The translations under genes and the position numbers were made by a program. From Albimonas donghaensis (GTDB lineage Bacteria > Pseudomonadota > Alphaproteobacteria > Rhodobacterales > Rhodobacteraceae), in the NCBI RefSeq assembly GCF_900106695.1, contig NZ_FNMZ01000001.1, positions 1,116,001 to 1,180,000 on the forward strand: a DNA stretch of 64,000 nt, read 5' to 3'. Of this stretch, positions 37,535 through 46,249 are shown piece after piece; positions within the stretch are counted from its first letter, which is position 1; every line of letters begins with the position of its first letter. The notes under the pieces are model-generated. The model ran no database searches, had not been told where the DNA came from, and saw only the letters and a program-made list of their open reading frames with translations.

Positions 37535-38044
37535 ATGACCGCCGCACCCGAATCCGCACCCGCCCCCGAAGCCAGCTCCGTAGGCCGCCCGGCGCTGGAC
37601 ATCCGCCCCACCCATCCCGGCGCGCCCGAGGCGCTGGAGCTGATCGCGGGATCGGAGGCCGAGCTCGCCTCCATCTACCCGCCCGAAGTGCGCTTCGCCT
37701 TCTCCCCGCAGGAGCTGATCGACGCGGACGTGCATTTCGTGGTGGCCTGGGCGGAGGGGAAGCCGGTGGCCTGCGGCGGCTTCGCGCCGCTCGCCGGCTA
37801 TGGCGAGCTGAAGCGCATGTACACCCGCCCCGAGGCCCGCGGCCGCCGCGTCGCCGCCGCCATCATCGCGGCGCTGGAGGCGGAGGCCCGCGCCCGCGGC
37901 CTGGACCTGATGCGGCTGGAGACCGGCGAGGACAGCCCCGAGGCGATCCGCGCCTATGAACGGGTGGGCTACGCCCGCCGCGGCCCCTTCGGCGACTACG
38001 AGGAGAACGGGTCGAGCGTGTTCATGGAGCGCCGGCTGGACTGA
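37535..38044 (+). CDS. GNAT-family N-acetyltransferase
   Basis: A 169-residue acetyltransferase. After a Pro/Ala leader of 20 residues, the core shows FVVAWAEGKPVACGGF (beta strands), the acetyl-CoA-binding stretch RMYTRPEARGRRVAAAII near residues 95-112 (R/QxxGxA-type, here RGRRVA), and AIRAYERVGYARRGPFGDYE at the C terminus. Such short GNATs acetylate small molecules or amino termini; the substrate is unknown. Its last 23 bp overlap the end of the convergent VOC gene. Confidence 0.88.
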   Translation: MTAAPESAPAPEASSVGRPALDIRPTHPGAPEALELIAGSEAELASIYPPEVRFAFSPQELIDADVHFVVAWAEGKPVACGGFAPLAGYGELKRMYTRPEARGRRVAAAIIAALEAEARARGLDLMRLETGEDSPEAIRAYERVGYARRGPFGDYEENGSSVFMERRLD

Positions 38045-38471
38045 TCCGGTCCGCCTGCCGGGCGACCTCGACCATGTTGCCGTCGGGGTCGTAGACGTAG
38101 ACGCTCTCAAGCCGCCCCACCCGCCCGTCGCGCGGCGCGGGGCCGTCGGCGACATCCACCCCCAGCGCTGCGAAATGCGCCAGCCAGTCGGCCAGCGGCG
38201 CCGGCGTGAGCAGGCAGAAATGGCCCGAGCCGGTGACCGGGTTGGGCAGCGGAGGCATGCTCTGGCGGCCCTCGCGCAGCAGGCTGATCCGGGCGCCCGG
38301 CAGGTCGAGCTGGATGCGCGGCCCGTTGGGCGTGGGCATCGCCACGGCGACCGCGCCGAACACCCGCCCATACCAGTCCGCCGCCGCCTCGGGGTCGGCG
38401 ACCACCAGCAGCAGATGGTCGAGACCTTCAAGCGGAGGCGGGGTCGGGGACGCGGGCGGGAACGGGGTCAT
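38022..38471 (-). CDS. VOC-family (glyoxalase/bleomycin-resistance fold) protein
   Basis: A 149-residue protein with two beta-alpha-beta-beta-beta modules: LDHLLLVVADPEAAADWYGR near residues 17-36 and the second module ending LESVYVYDPDGNMVEVARQ. His 19 and the Glu of NMVEV are candidate metal ligands. Substrate unknown. GGAG lies upstream of the ATG at 38471. It runs in the same direction as the phn operon, 146 bp after phnM, but no phosphonate role is implied. Confidence 0.85.
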   Translation of the reverse strand: MTPFPPASPTPPPLEGLDHLLLVVADPEAAADWYGRVFGAVAVAMPTPNGPRIQLDLPGARISLLREGRQSMPPLPNPVTGSGHFCLLTPAPLADWLAHFAALGVDVADGPAPRDGRVGRLESVYVYDPDGNMVEVARQADRISPAGAP

Positions 38472-38617
38472 GGCGGGCTCCGGACTGCGAGGGGCCTGCC
38501 ATCCCTGCTCGCCCCGCAAGGCGATGGCAAGGGGTCAGGCGGCGCGCGAGGACAGGGCAAGGGGCGCGCGACGAGGCCCCCGCCCGCGCGCCCGGCCATT
38601 CGCCCTGTCGCGCCGGA

Positions 38618-39793
38618 TCAGAGCCGCGCGCCCGCCACCCACATGCCGCGGATCACCGGGGACGCGTAACCCAGCTTCACCCGCACGAGATCCGCGCGCA
38701 GGCCGGGCGCGATCTCTCCCCGGTCGTCGAGCCCGGTGGCGCGCGCCGGAGCGCGGGTGACGGTGGCGAAGCCGCGGGCCATGTCGCCGCCCTCCTCCCC
38801 CAGCCGCACCGCGGCCATCAGCAGCGAGGACGGCGCGTAATCCGACGACAGGATGTCCAGCAGCCCCTCGGCCGCCAGGTCATGCGCCGCGACATTGCCG
38901 GAATGCGAGCCGCCGCGCAGCAGGTTGGGCGCGCCCATCATCACCGCGATGCCGGCGTCCTTGCAGGCGCGCGCGGCCTCCGGCGTGGTCGGGAATTCCG
39001 CCACCCTCGCGCCGTGACGGGCCGAGGCCTCCACATGGGAAACGTCGGTGTCGTCATGGCTGGCCAGCACGGCGCCGAGCGCCCGGCCCCGCGCCGCGGC
39101 GGCGTCCTCATGCGTGGCGCTGACCCGCGCGGAGAGGGCGGCGAGGAACGCCAGATACTCGTCCATGTCGGCGGTGGAGCGGCCGTATTTGCCCTCATGG
39201 TAGCGGCGCAGCTGGGACACGTCGCGGAACTGGCGGAAGCCCGGCGTGTGGTCCATCAGCGAGAGAATGCGGATCTCGTCCTCGGGGCCGAATTCGTCCA
39301 GCTCCTCGACCAGGGTTTCGGAGCAGATCTCGGCCCGCAGGTGCAGGAAATGCGAAATCCGCAGCGCCCCCGCCCGCTTGAGCCCGAGGATCGCGTCCGC
39401 CGCCTCGCGGGCGTAGCGGCCGTAATTGGCCTTCTGGAAGGAGATGACCGAGCCCACGCGGATGGCGTCGAAGACGGTGGCGATGCCGACGGAGGCGAGC
39501 TCGGCGTCATGGGCGATCACCGCGGCCTCGCGCGGCCAGGAGGCGCCGGGGCGGGGCTCGCAATGACGCTCGAGGTTGTCGGTGTGCAGTTCGATCAGGC
39601 CGGGGACGAGCAGGTCTCCGTCCAGATCCTCGCCGAGCCGGGAGGGGCCGGTGGCGATGTCGGCGATCCTGCCGTCGACCAGCCGGACGGAGCCGGTCAC
39701 CACGTCGTCGGCCAGCACCAGGCGGGCGTTGGAAAGAACGGTTTCAGTCGCGGAAACAGGGGCCTGCGCGCGTTCGCTGAGATCGAGGGTCAT
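38618..39793 (-). CDS. phnM: Alpha-D-ribose 1-methylphosphonate 5-triphosphate diphosphatase PhnM
   Basis: A 391-residue amidohydrolase-superfamily enzyme that removes pyrophosphate to give ribose 1-methylphosphonate 5-phosphate, the C-P lyase substrate. The metal-binding start is GLIELHTDNLERHCEPRP near residues 66-83, typical of PhnM; later segments include HDDTDVSHVEASARHGARVA and SDYAPSSLLMAAVRL. The ATG overlaps the phnN stop (ATGA). Last gene of the operon. Confidence 0.95.
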   Translation of the reverse strand: MTLDLSERAQAPVSATETVLSNARLVLADDVVTGSVRLVDGRIADIATGPSRLGEDLDGDLLVPGLIELHTDNLERHCEPRPGASWPREAAVIAHDAELASVGIATVFDAIRVGSVISFQKANYGRYAREAADAILGLKRAGALRISHFLHLRAEICSETLVEELDEFGPEDEIRILSLMDHTPGFRQFRDVSQLRRYHEGKYGRSTADMDEYLAFLAALSARVSATHEDAAAARGRALGAVLASHDDTDVSHVEASARHGARVAEFPTTPEAARACKDAGIAVMMGAPNLLRGGSHSGNVAAHDLAAEGLLDILSSDYAPSSLLMAAVRLGEEGGDMARGFATVTRAPARATGLDDRGEIAPGLRADLVRVKLGYASPVIRGMWVAGARL

Positions 39794-40350
39794 GCGGGGC
39801 TCCGGTCGGGAAGGGCCAAGGGGGCGAGGGCGGCGAGGAAGACGGCGCGGGCGGAGTCGAGGTCGCCGCCATTGTCGATCGCGCGCACATCCGGGCCGGC
39901 GGGGGCGGCGAGGTCGGCGCGGGCGAGGCGCGCGGCGATCTGGGTCTCGGTCTCCCGGCCGCGGGCGGCGAGGCGGCGGGCCAGCGCCTCGGCCGGGGCG
40001 GTGATGGCGAGCACGCGGAGCGGCGCGTGGGCGGCGCGGGCGGCGGCGATCACGCCCCGCGAGACGTTGACCACCACCCCGCGGCCCGAGGCGAGGGCCG
40101 CGCCGGCCTCGGCCGGGATGCCGTAGGCGAGCCCGTGGGCGCGCCAGGACAGCAGGAACCCGCCCGCATCCTCCCTGCGCTCGAATTCCGCCAGGGGCAT
40201 GAAATCATGGGCTTCTCCGCCGGCGTCGGCGGGGCGCGTGATGATCCGGGTCGGGAAGGCGAGGTCGGGGCGCGCGGCGCGGGCCGCGTCGATCAGCGAG
40301 TCCTTGCCGACCCCCGAGGGCCCGACCACCAGGTGCAGCGTGCCGCGCAT
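39790..40350 (-). CDS. phnN: Ribose 1,5-bisphosphate phosphokinase PhnN
   Basis: A 186-residue guanylate-kinase-like enzyme converting ribose 1,5-bisphosphate, the sugar left by C-P lyase, into PRPP. P-loop GPSGVGKDSL near residues 10-19, then FPTRIITRPADAGGEAHDFM and an HGLAYGIPAE segment as in other PhnN. A GTG directly upstream (40353) overlaps the phnL stop and could also be the start; the ATG at 40350 is used here. phnN between phnL and phnM is a frequent order in alphaproteobacteria. Confidence 0.94.
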   Translation of the reverse strand: MRGTLHLVVGPSGVGKDSLIDAARAARPDLAFPTRIITRPADAGGEAHDFMPLAEFERREDAGGFLLSWRAHGLAYGIPAEAGAALASGRGVVVNVSRGVIAAARAAHAPLRVLAITAPAEALARRLAARGRETETQIAARLARADLAAPAGPDVRAIDNGGDLDSARAVFLAALAPLALPDRSPA

Positions 40351-41036
40351 CACGCGGCCTCCGACCGGGGGGAGAAGGCGCCGACATCGACGCTGCGGTC
40401 GCAGACCCGGGCCCGCGCCTCGGCGTCGTGGAAGATGCCGAGGATGGCGGCGCCGCGGGCCTTGGCCTCCGCGATCAGGTCGAGCACCACGCCCCGGTTC
40501 ACCGGGTCGAGCGAGGCGGTCGGCTCGTCCAGCAGCAGCGCGGGATATTCATGGGCGAAACCGCGGGCGATGTTCACCCGCTGCTGCTCCCCGCCCGAGA
40601 AGGTCATGGGAGAAAGGCTCCACAACGCCTTGGGAACATTGAGACGGGAGAGGAGGTCGGCGGCCCGCGCCTCGGCCGCCCCGCGGGCGACGCCCAGCGA
40701 CAGCAGCGGCTCCGCCACCACCTCCAGCGTCGGCACGCGCGGCACCACGCGCAGGAACTGGGAGACGTAGCCGAGCCGGTCGCGGCGCAGGGCCGAGATC
40801 TCACGCGGGGCGGCGCGGGTCAGCTCCAGCCCGGCGACGCGGATGCTGCCGGCCTGCGCGAGGTAATTGCCGTAAACCATCCGCATGACGGTGGATTTTC
40901 CCGAACCCGACGGCCCGGTGAGCGCCACGCACTCGCCCGGATCGACCCGGAAGCTCGCGCCCCGGATCACCGCCAGCACCTGGCCTCCCTGCTGATGCAG
41001 GGTGAAGGTCTTGGTCACATCGGCAAGTTCGATCAT
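40350..41036 (-). CDS. phnL: C-P lyase pathway ABC-type ATPase PhnL
   Basis: A 228-residue ABC-type ATPase of the PhnL group. Walker A GPSGSGKST near residue 39, signature FSGGEQQRVNIARGF, and Walker B LLLDEPTASLD. PhnL is required for making the 5-triphosphate intermediate with PhnGHI and associates with the C-P lyase core, not with a membrane permease. AGGAAAGGGGAG precedes the ATG at 41036, so it is preferred to a GTG 27 bp upstream that overlaps phnK. Confidence 0.94.
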   Translation of the reverse strand: MIELADVTKTFTLHQQGGQVLAVIRGASFRVDPGECVALTGPSGSGKSTVMRMVYGNYLAQAGSIRVAGLELTRAAPREISALRRDRLGYVSQFLRVVPRVPTLEVVAEPLLSLGVARGAAEARAADLLSRLNVPKALWSLSPMTFSGGEQQRVNIARGFAHEYPALLLDEPTASLDPVNRGVVLDLIAEAKARGAAILGIFHDAEARARVCDRSVDVGAFSPRSEAA

Positions 41037-41059
41037 GGACTTGCTCCCCTTTCCTGCAA

Positions 41060-41833
41060 TCACGCCTGAAGCACCGAGGACACCAGAAGCTGCGTATAGG
41101 GGTGCTGGGGATCGTCCAGCACCTGGTCCGTCAGCCCCGTCTCCACCCTGCGCCCGTCCTTCATCACCATCAGCCGGTCGGCCAGCAGCCGCACCACGGC
41201 GAGGTCATGGGTCACGATCACCGCCGACAGCCCCAGCTCGCGCACCAGCCCGCGGATCAGGTCCAGAAGCCGGGCCTGGACCGAGACGTCGAGCCCGCCG
41301 GTGGGCTCGTCCATGAACACCAGCCGCGGCCCGGTCACAAGGTTTCGGGCGATCTGCAACCGCTGCTGCATGCCCCCGGAAAACGCCGCGGGACGGTCGT
41401 CGACACGGCCTTCGTCAATCTCGACTTTCCCAAGCCAGTCAGTTGCTTGCGCGCGGATGTTCGCGTAGTTCCGCGCCCCCACCGCCATCAGCCGCTCGCC
41501 GACATTGGCCCCGGCGGAGACGGTCATGCGCAGCCCGTCCCGCGGGTTCTGGTGCACGAAGGCCCAGTCGGTGCGCATCAACATGCGGCGGCGGGGCTCC
41601 GACATCTCGCGGATGTCCACGGGGCCGAGATCGCGGGCGTCGTAGACCACCCGTCCCTCGTCCGGATCGCCCTGGCCGGAGATGCAGGAGAGCAGCGTGG
41701 ATTTCCCCGAGCCGCTCTCGCCCACGATCCCCATGACCTCGCCGGGCCAGAGCTCGAAGCTCACGTCCTGGCAGCCGATGCGGGGGCCGTAGCGGCGGGT
41801 GACATGCTCGACCGACAGCAGCGGGGCGGTCAT
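41060..41833 (-). CDS. phnK: C-P lyase pathway ABC-type ATPase PhnK
   Basis: A 257-residue ABC-type ATPase resembling oligopeptide ATPases but of the PhnK branch: Walker [17 protein letters not shown] near residues 39-54, MRTDWAFVHQNPRDGLRM (a PhnK hallmark), signature FSGGMQQRLQIARNLV and Walker B LVFMDEPTGGLD. PhnK docks on PhnJ in the lyase core complex. The ATG overlaps the phnJ stop (ATGA). Confidence 0.95.
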   Translation of the reverse strand: MTAPLLSVEHVTRRYGPRIGCQDVSFELWPGEVMGIVGESGSGKSTLLSCISGQGDPDEGRVVYDARDLGPVDIREMSEPRRRMLMRTDWAFVHQNPRDGLRMTVSAGANVGERLMAVGARNYANIRAQATDWLGKVEIDEGRVDDRPAAFSGGMQQRLQIARNLVTGPRLVFMDEPTGGLDVSVQARLLDLIRGLVRELGLSAVIVTHDLAVVRLLADRLMVMKDGRRVETGLTDQVLDDPQHPYTQLLVSSVLQA

Positions 41834-42714
41834 GCGGCTTCTCCTTCGGCGGGCGCGCCCATCGGGCCGCGATGGCCGGCCTCCAGACGCTCGCGGCAAT
41901 GGTCGGTGTCGGAGCACACGAACATGCGCCCGCCGGCGTCGTCCACGATCACCTCGTCGAGATAGACGCCCGAGGCCGCGCAGATGGCGCAGTCGGCGTC
42001 AGCCCCGCCACGCTCGAACGGGTGGTCCTCGAAGTCGAGGCTGACCACCCGGGTGAAGGGCGGAATGGCGTGGATGCGCTGTTCACGTCCCGCGCCGAAC
42101 AGTTGAAGCGCCGGGGAATTCGAGAGCTTGGGGTTGTCGAATTTGGGGATCGGGCTGGGGTCCATCACGAAGCGGCCCTCGACCAGCACCGGGTAGGCGT
42201 AGGCGGTGGCGATATGGCCGTGACGGGCGATGTCCTCGTAGAGCTTCACATGCATCAACCCGTATTCGGCGAGCGCGTGCATCTTGCGGGTCTCGGTCTC
42301 ACGCGGTTCGAGAAAGCGCAGGGGCTCGGGGATCGGCACCTGGTAGACGAGGATCTGGCCGGCCTCGAGATCCCGCTCGGGGATGCGGTGGCGGGTCTGG
42401 ATGACGGTCGCCTCGGCTGTCTTCTCGGTTACGGAAATCCCCGCAACCTTCTGGAAGAACTTGCGGATGGAGACCGCGTTGGTGGTGTCGTCCGCGCCCT
42501 GGTCGATGACTTTCAGGGTGTCTTCGGGGGTGAGCGTCGCCGCCGTCACCTGCACGCCGCCCGTCCCCCAGCCATAGGGCATGGGCATCTCGCGCGACGC
42601 GAAGGGGACCTGGTAGCCGGGGATCGCGACCGCCTTCAGCAGCGCGCGGCGGATCATGCGCTTGGTCTGCTCGTCGAGATAGGCGAAGTTGTATTCGGTG
42701 TCCTGCGGGGTCAT
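41830..42714 (-). CDS. phnJ: Alpha-D-ribose 1-methylphosphonate 5-phosphate C-P lyase PhnJ
   Basis: A 294-residue radical-SAM-type enzyme that breaks the carbon-phosphorus bond. The cysteine pattern near the C terminus is intact: CAIC, 21 residues, Cys, five residues, Cys (C-x2-C-x21-C-x5-C), supplying the 4Fe-4S ligands and the catalytic thiol. It starts NFAYLDEQTKRMIRRALLKA and contains PYGWGTGGVQVTAATL, both strongly conserved. The ATG at 42714 overlaps the phnI stop. Confidence 0.97.
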   Translation of the reverse strand: MTPQDTEYNFAYLDEQTKRMIRRALLKAVAIPGYQVPFASREMPMPYGWGTGGVQVTAATLTPEDTLKVIDQGADDTTNAVSIRKFFQKVAGISVTEKTAEATVIQTRHRIPERDLEAGQILVYQVPIPEPLRFLEPRETETRKMHALAEYGLMHVKLYEDIARHGHIATAYAYPVLVEGRFVMDPSPIPKFDNPKLSNSPALQLFGAGREQRIHAIPPFTRVVSLDFEDHPFERGGADADCAICAASGVYLDEVIVDDAGGRMFVCSDTDHCRERLEAGHRGPMGAPAEGEAA

Positions 42715-43817
42715 TCCGCGGCCTCCTTCACGGGGTCCGGGCCGGCCGCAGCCTCGCGGCGCAGGGTGCGGATCAGCTCCAGCTCGGCCTGGAAATCGAC
42801 GTAGTGGGGCAGCTTGATATGCTCCAGAAATCCGGTGGCCTGGATGTTGTCGCAATGGCTCAGGACGAATTCCTCATCCTGCGCCGGAGCGCCTGCGAAG
42901 TCCTCGCCCAGCTCCTGCCAGCGCATCGCGCGGTCGACCAGCGCCATGGAGATCGCCTTGCGCTCGCAATGGCCCAAGGTCAGGCCGTAGCCGCGGGTGA
43001 ACTGCGGGGGCTCGGTCTTCGAGCCGGCGAACTGGTTCACGGTCTCGCATTCGGTCAGTTCGATATCGCCGATTTCGACGGCGAAGCCGAGCTCGGGGAT
43101 CTCGGCCTCCACCGCCACCACGCCGACCCTCAACTCGCCCACGAAGGGGTGATTGCGGCCGTAGCCGCGCTGGGTGGAATAGGCGAGCGACAGCGTGAAG
43201 CCCTCGTCGGCGCGGGCCAGGGCCTGCAGGCGCAGGGCGCGTGTGGCCGGGAAGGCGAGCGGCTGGCGGGTGAGGTCGGGGGGCGCGCCGGCGCCCGCAT
43301 CCTCGCGCTCGGGCTGCAACAGGCCCTCGGCGTCGAGGAACTCCGCGATATGCGGCGTGCGGGGCGGCGGCGGCGCTTCGGCGGTTTCCGCTTGCGGGTT
43401 GGCCTGCGCCTCCGCGGCCAGCGAGAAATCGATCAGCCGATGAGTGTAGTCGAAGGTCGGCCCCAGCACCTGCCCGCCCGGCGCGTCCTTGAAGGTGGCC
43501 GAGACCCGGCGCGACACGGCCATGGCGCCGGTGTCCAGCGGCTCGGAGGCGCCGAAGCGCGGCAGGGTCGTGCGATAGGCGCGGATCAGGAAGATCGCCT
43601 CGATCAGGTCGCCGCGCGCCTGCTTGATGGCGAGCGCGGCGAGGTCGGGATCGTGCAGCGAGCCCTCGGCCATCACCCGGTTCACGGCGAGCGTCATCTG
43701 CTCGCGGATCTGGGGGACGGAGAGTTCGGGCACGGAGACGTCGCCGCGCCGCGCCTCGGCCAGCCAGGCATGGGCGTTGTCGATGGCGCGTTCGCCGCCC
43801 TTGACCGCGACATACAT
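42711..43817 (-). CDS. phnI: C-P lyase core subunit PhnI
   Basis: A 368-residue subunit which, with PhnG, PhnH and PhnL, swaps adenine of ATP for the phosphonate. It begins YVAVKGGERAIDNAHAWLAE, the family start, and contains LGPTFDYTHRLIDFSLAAEA and HCDNIQATGFLEHIKLPHYV near the end. Full length. It starts 3 bp after phnH and overlaps phnJ by 4 bp. Confidence 0.96.
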   Translation of the reverse strand: MYVAVKGGERAIDNAHAWLAEARRGDVSVPELSVPQIREQMTLAVNRVMAEGSLHDPDLAALAIKQARGDLIEAIFLIRAYRTTLPRFGASEPLDTGAMAVSRRVSATFKDAPGGQVLGPTFDYTHRLIDFSLAAEAQANPQAETAEAPPPPRTPHIAEFLDAEGLLQPEREDAGAGAPPDLTRQPLAFPATRALRLQALARADEGFTLSLAYSTQRGYGRNHPFVGELRVGVVAVEAEIPELGFAVEIGDIELTECETVNQFAGSKTEPPQFTRGYGLTLGHCERKAISMALVDRAMRWQELGEDFAGAPAQDEEFVLSHCDNIQATGFLEHIKLPHYVDFQAELELIRTLRREAAAGPDPVKEAAE

Positions 43818-43820
43818 GGC

Positions 43821-44453
43821 TCAGCCCTCCTTGCGCGTGATGCGGGTGGTGCGCGGCAGGCCCGCGACCCGGTCGCCGGCGACGAGGAACAGGTCGCGGC
43901 CCTGCGGGAACAGCGCCCGGTTGGGGGCGTGGAGGGCGGCGACGGCTTCGGGGAGCGTCAGTGTCGCGGCGCCGTCGATGCCGGGGCCGGCGAGGGTCAG
44001 GGGCGCGCCCTCGAAACCGGGGAGCAGGACCACGAGGGTCGCGGAGGCGTCGGGATATTCGGGGGAGCCGATGGAGAAGGCGTCGAGCGCCTCGGCCAGC
44101 GCCGCGGGGGCGCCGAAGGCGAAGGCCGCTTCGGCCGCGTCCTCGGTCAGCGCGGCGTTGCAGTGGAAGGTCAGCCAGGCGCGCAGGTCCGGGGCGCGCA
44201 GCTCGGGAGCGAGCCAGACCGGGGTTTCGCCGTCGCAGAGCGCGAGCGCGAGCGCGCCGGCGGCCTCGGGGAACGGCGCGGGCGGGGTCGCGCCGGGGAG
44301 GCGGTTGATGCGGCCGGGGCGGGACAGCGCGTCGAGCAGCGCGCGGAAGGCGCGGGCGGCGTCGAGCGGCGGTTGGGCGAAGCCGCCTTCCAGCGCGGAG
44401 CCGGGGGCGGGAACGGGGACGGGAACTGGGGCGGAGCCGGGAGCGGCGGTCAT
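43821..44453 (-). CDS. phnH: C-P lyase core subunit PhnH
   Basis: A 210-residue subunit of the PhnGHIJ complex. Family signs are FAQPPLDAARAFRALLDALS, RPGRINRLPG at the N-terminal side and IGSPEYPDASATLVVLLPGF in the middle, with LALCDGETPVWL between. The ATG overlaps the phnG stop (ATGA). Typical length. Confidence 0.95.
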   Translation of the reverse strand: MTAAPGSAPVPVPVPAPGSALEGGFAQPPLDAARAFRALLDALSRPGRINRLPGATPPAPFPEAAGALALALCDGETPVWLAPELRAPDLRAWLTFHCNAALTEDAAEAAFAFGAPAALAEALDAFSIGSPEYPDASATLVVLLPGFEGAPLTLAGPGIDGAATLTLPEAVAALHAPNRALFPQGRDLFLVAGDRVAGLPRTTRITRKEG

Positions 44454-44920
44454 GCGTTCTCTCCGCGAACCATGGTGAAGAACTCGACCCTTGTGGCCGC
44501 GGCGCGGGCGGCGCGGGCGGCGGCGCGGGCCTCGGCCTCCTGCGCCAGCGGGTCTAGGATGGCGGCGCGGACCGTCGGGGCGGCCTCGGTCCGCATGAGC
44601 GCGTCGCAGAGCGCGGCGATGCGCGCCTTCTCCTTGCCGCGCCCCTGGACCATGGCGTGACCGACGGTTCCGCAGGCGAGGCGAAGGGCGCAGCGGGTGG
44701 CGGTCATCTCGCCCAGGTTGAAGGGCGCGCCGACCGCGCCGGCCCGGCCGCGCAGCATCACCGCGCCGGCCTCGGGCGGGCGCAGCCAGGCGTGCTCGGG
44801 CGCGAGCCCCGCGGCGGACCAGAGCGCTTCGAGGCGCGCTTCGGGCGCCTTGGCCAGCAGCGACATCCAGGCCTTGCGGGCCTCGATCTCCGGCGAGGGG
44901 GGAGCGTCTGGATCATTCAT
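44450..44920 (-). CDS. phnG: C-P lyase core subunit PhnG
   Basis: A 156-residue subunit, first in the operon. It has ARKAWMSLLAKAPEARLEAL near the N terminus, RGRAGAVGAPFNLGEMTATR (conserved G-x-GxxFNLGEMTVTR block) in the middle and GHAMVQGRGKEKARIAALCD. The ATG lies 17 bp from the operator described at 44938-44957. Confidence 0.95.
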   Translation of the reverse strand: MNDPDAPPSPEIEARKAWMSLLAKAPEARLEALWSAAGLAPEHAWLRPPEAGAVMLRGRAGAVGAPFNLGEMTATRCALRLACGTVGHAMVQGRGKEKARIAALCDALMRTEAAPTVRAAILDPLAQEAEARAAARAARAAATRVEFFTMVRGENA

Positions 44921-44937
44921 GTCGACAGGTCGCTTTT

Positions 44938-44957
44938 TTGTCTAGCCAACTAGATAA
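44938..44957. promoter_or_regulatory. Probable PhnF operator between phnF and phnG
   Basis: Inverted repeat ttgtctag-ccaa-ctagataa, 7 of 8 pairs, in the 99-bp divergent region. GntR/UTRA PhnF-type repressors bind comparable TCTAGA-containing palindromes. A weak minus-strand promoter (TTGAAA, 17 bp, CATACC) lies 20-50 bp upstream of it, so a bound repressor would block the path of phnG transcription. Phosphate-starvation boxes (PhoB) were not clearly seen. Confidence 0.7.
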
Positions 44958-45019
44958 CTGCACAAATATGGTATGGACCTGACAGGACGAGGTTTCAATC
45001 TGAAAAGGGTGACGTTCAC

Positions 45020-45880
45020 ATGACAGTCGGCGCAGACGGGCCGCCCCGCGAGCTTCCGGGCGGGGGGGGAGCGCGAGAGGAGACGGGCGGCGAGGCGGGC
45101 GGCGAAACGGGCGGGGTCCCGGCGCCGGAGCCGGGGCTTGAGGCCGCCGACCCGAACCAGCCGCTCTGGGCGCGCATCCGCGACGTGCTGGCGGCCGAGA
45201 TCCAGGGCAAACGCTGGGCGACGGGGGAACGCATGCCCTCGGAGACGGCGCTGGCCACGCGTTTCGGGGTCAACCGCCACACCCTGCGCCGGGCCATGGC
45301 GGCGCTGTCGGAGGCGGGCATGGTGCATGTGCGCCGCGGCGCGGGGGCGGTGGTCACCCATGCCGCGACCGACTACCCGATTTCGCGCCGGCCGCGCTTC
45401 ACCGCCTCGCTGAAGGCGGCCGGGCGCAGCCCCGAGCGGCGGTTCCTGCGGCTGGAGACCGTCGCGCCGTCGAAGGCCGAGGCCGAGATGCTGGCCCTGC
45501 GCCGCGACGGGCGGGTGCATGTCACCGAGACGCTGAACACGCTGGACGGGGCGCCGGTGGCCTATTCGCGCTCGGTCTACCCGGCCGAGCCCCTGCCCCG
45601 CTTCCTCGACGCGCTGCGCGAGAGCGGGTCGGTGACCGAGGCGCTGGCCCGCGGCGGCGTGCCGGACTACACGCGGTTGTGGACCCGGATGACGGCGCAG
45701 CGGGCGGGGGCGCTGATCGCGCATCACCTGATGGCGCCCGAGGCGACGCCGCTGCTGCGCGCCGAGAGCCTGAGCGCGGACGGCGCGGGGCGGCCGGTGG
45801 AATACGGGCTGACCTGGTTTTTCACCGACCGCATGCCGATCCTGGTCTCCGAGCCGCCCGAGGGCGCCGACGAGCGCTGA
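45020..45880 (+). CDS. phnF: GntR/UTRA-family phosphonate utilisation regulator PhnF
   Basis: A 286-residue repressor-type protein. A flexible Gly/Glu/Pro-rich leader of about 48 residues is followed by a GntR winged helix (QPLWARIRDVLAAEIQGKRW, then ALATRFGVNRHTLRRAMAAL and MVHVRRGAGAVV) and a C-terminal UTRA ligand domain (RRDGRVHVTETLNTLDGAPV through GRPVEYGLTWFFTDRM). Divergent from phnG. The leader is longer than usual, so translation could start further in, but no better start with a ribosome site is evident. Confidence 0.92.
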   Translation: MTVGADGPPRELPGGGGAREETGGEAGGETGGVPAPEPGLEAADPNQPLWARIRDVLAAEIQGKRWATGERMPSETALATRFGVNRHTLRRAMAALSEAGMVHVRRGAGAVVTHAATDYPISRRPRFTASLKAAGRSPERRFLRLETVAPSKAEAEMLALRRDGRVHVTETLNTLDGAPVAYSRSVYPAEPLPRFLDALRESGSVTEALARGGVPDYTRLWTRMTAQRAGALIAHHLMAPEATPLLRAESLSADGAGRPVEYGLTWFFTDRMPILVSEPPEGADER

Positions 45881-46249
45881 GGCCCGCCCCTGACCCCGCG
45901 CCCGTCTCCACCCTCGGGCGCGGCGCCGGCGGAGAGGTCGGAGGCGCCGCGCATAGGTTCCGCGGGCGGAATGCGCGCGACCGCGGCGCGCGGAACCCGG
46001 GGCGAGGGTGGCGGAGGTCGCCGGGGCCGGAGGCACGAGCGAAACGGCTTGGGGCCGTCTGGCCTGCGGGGCGCGCTCGCGACCGGCGACCTTGAAGCCT
46101 GCGCACGGTCTCGGCGCGCCGCGGGCGGGCGGGCGCCGCAAGCGCGCGCTCGACGCGGCGCCTGCTGGCGTCCGGGGCGGCCGCGTGCTTTTTCTGTCGG
46201 GATCGCGCCTCACCCGCCCCGCCGCCCCCGAACGGAAGGATCCTCCCGC
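45881..46249. other. 369-bp gap between phnF and the GST gene
   Basis: GC-rich with only low-complexity frames. The right end carries the ribosome site GGAAGGA (46234-46240) of the next gene. No terminator with a T-run was recognised after phnF. Confidence 0.5.
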
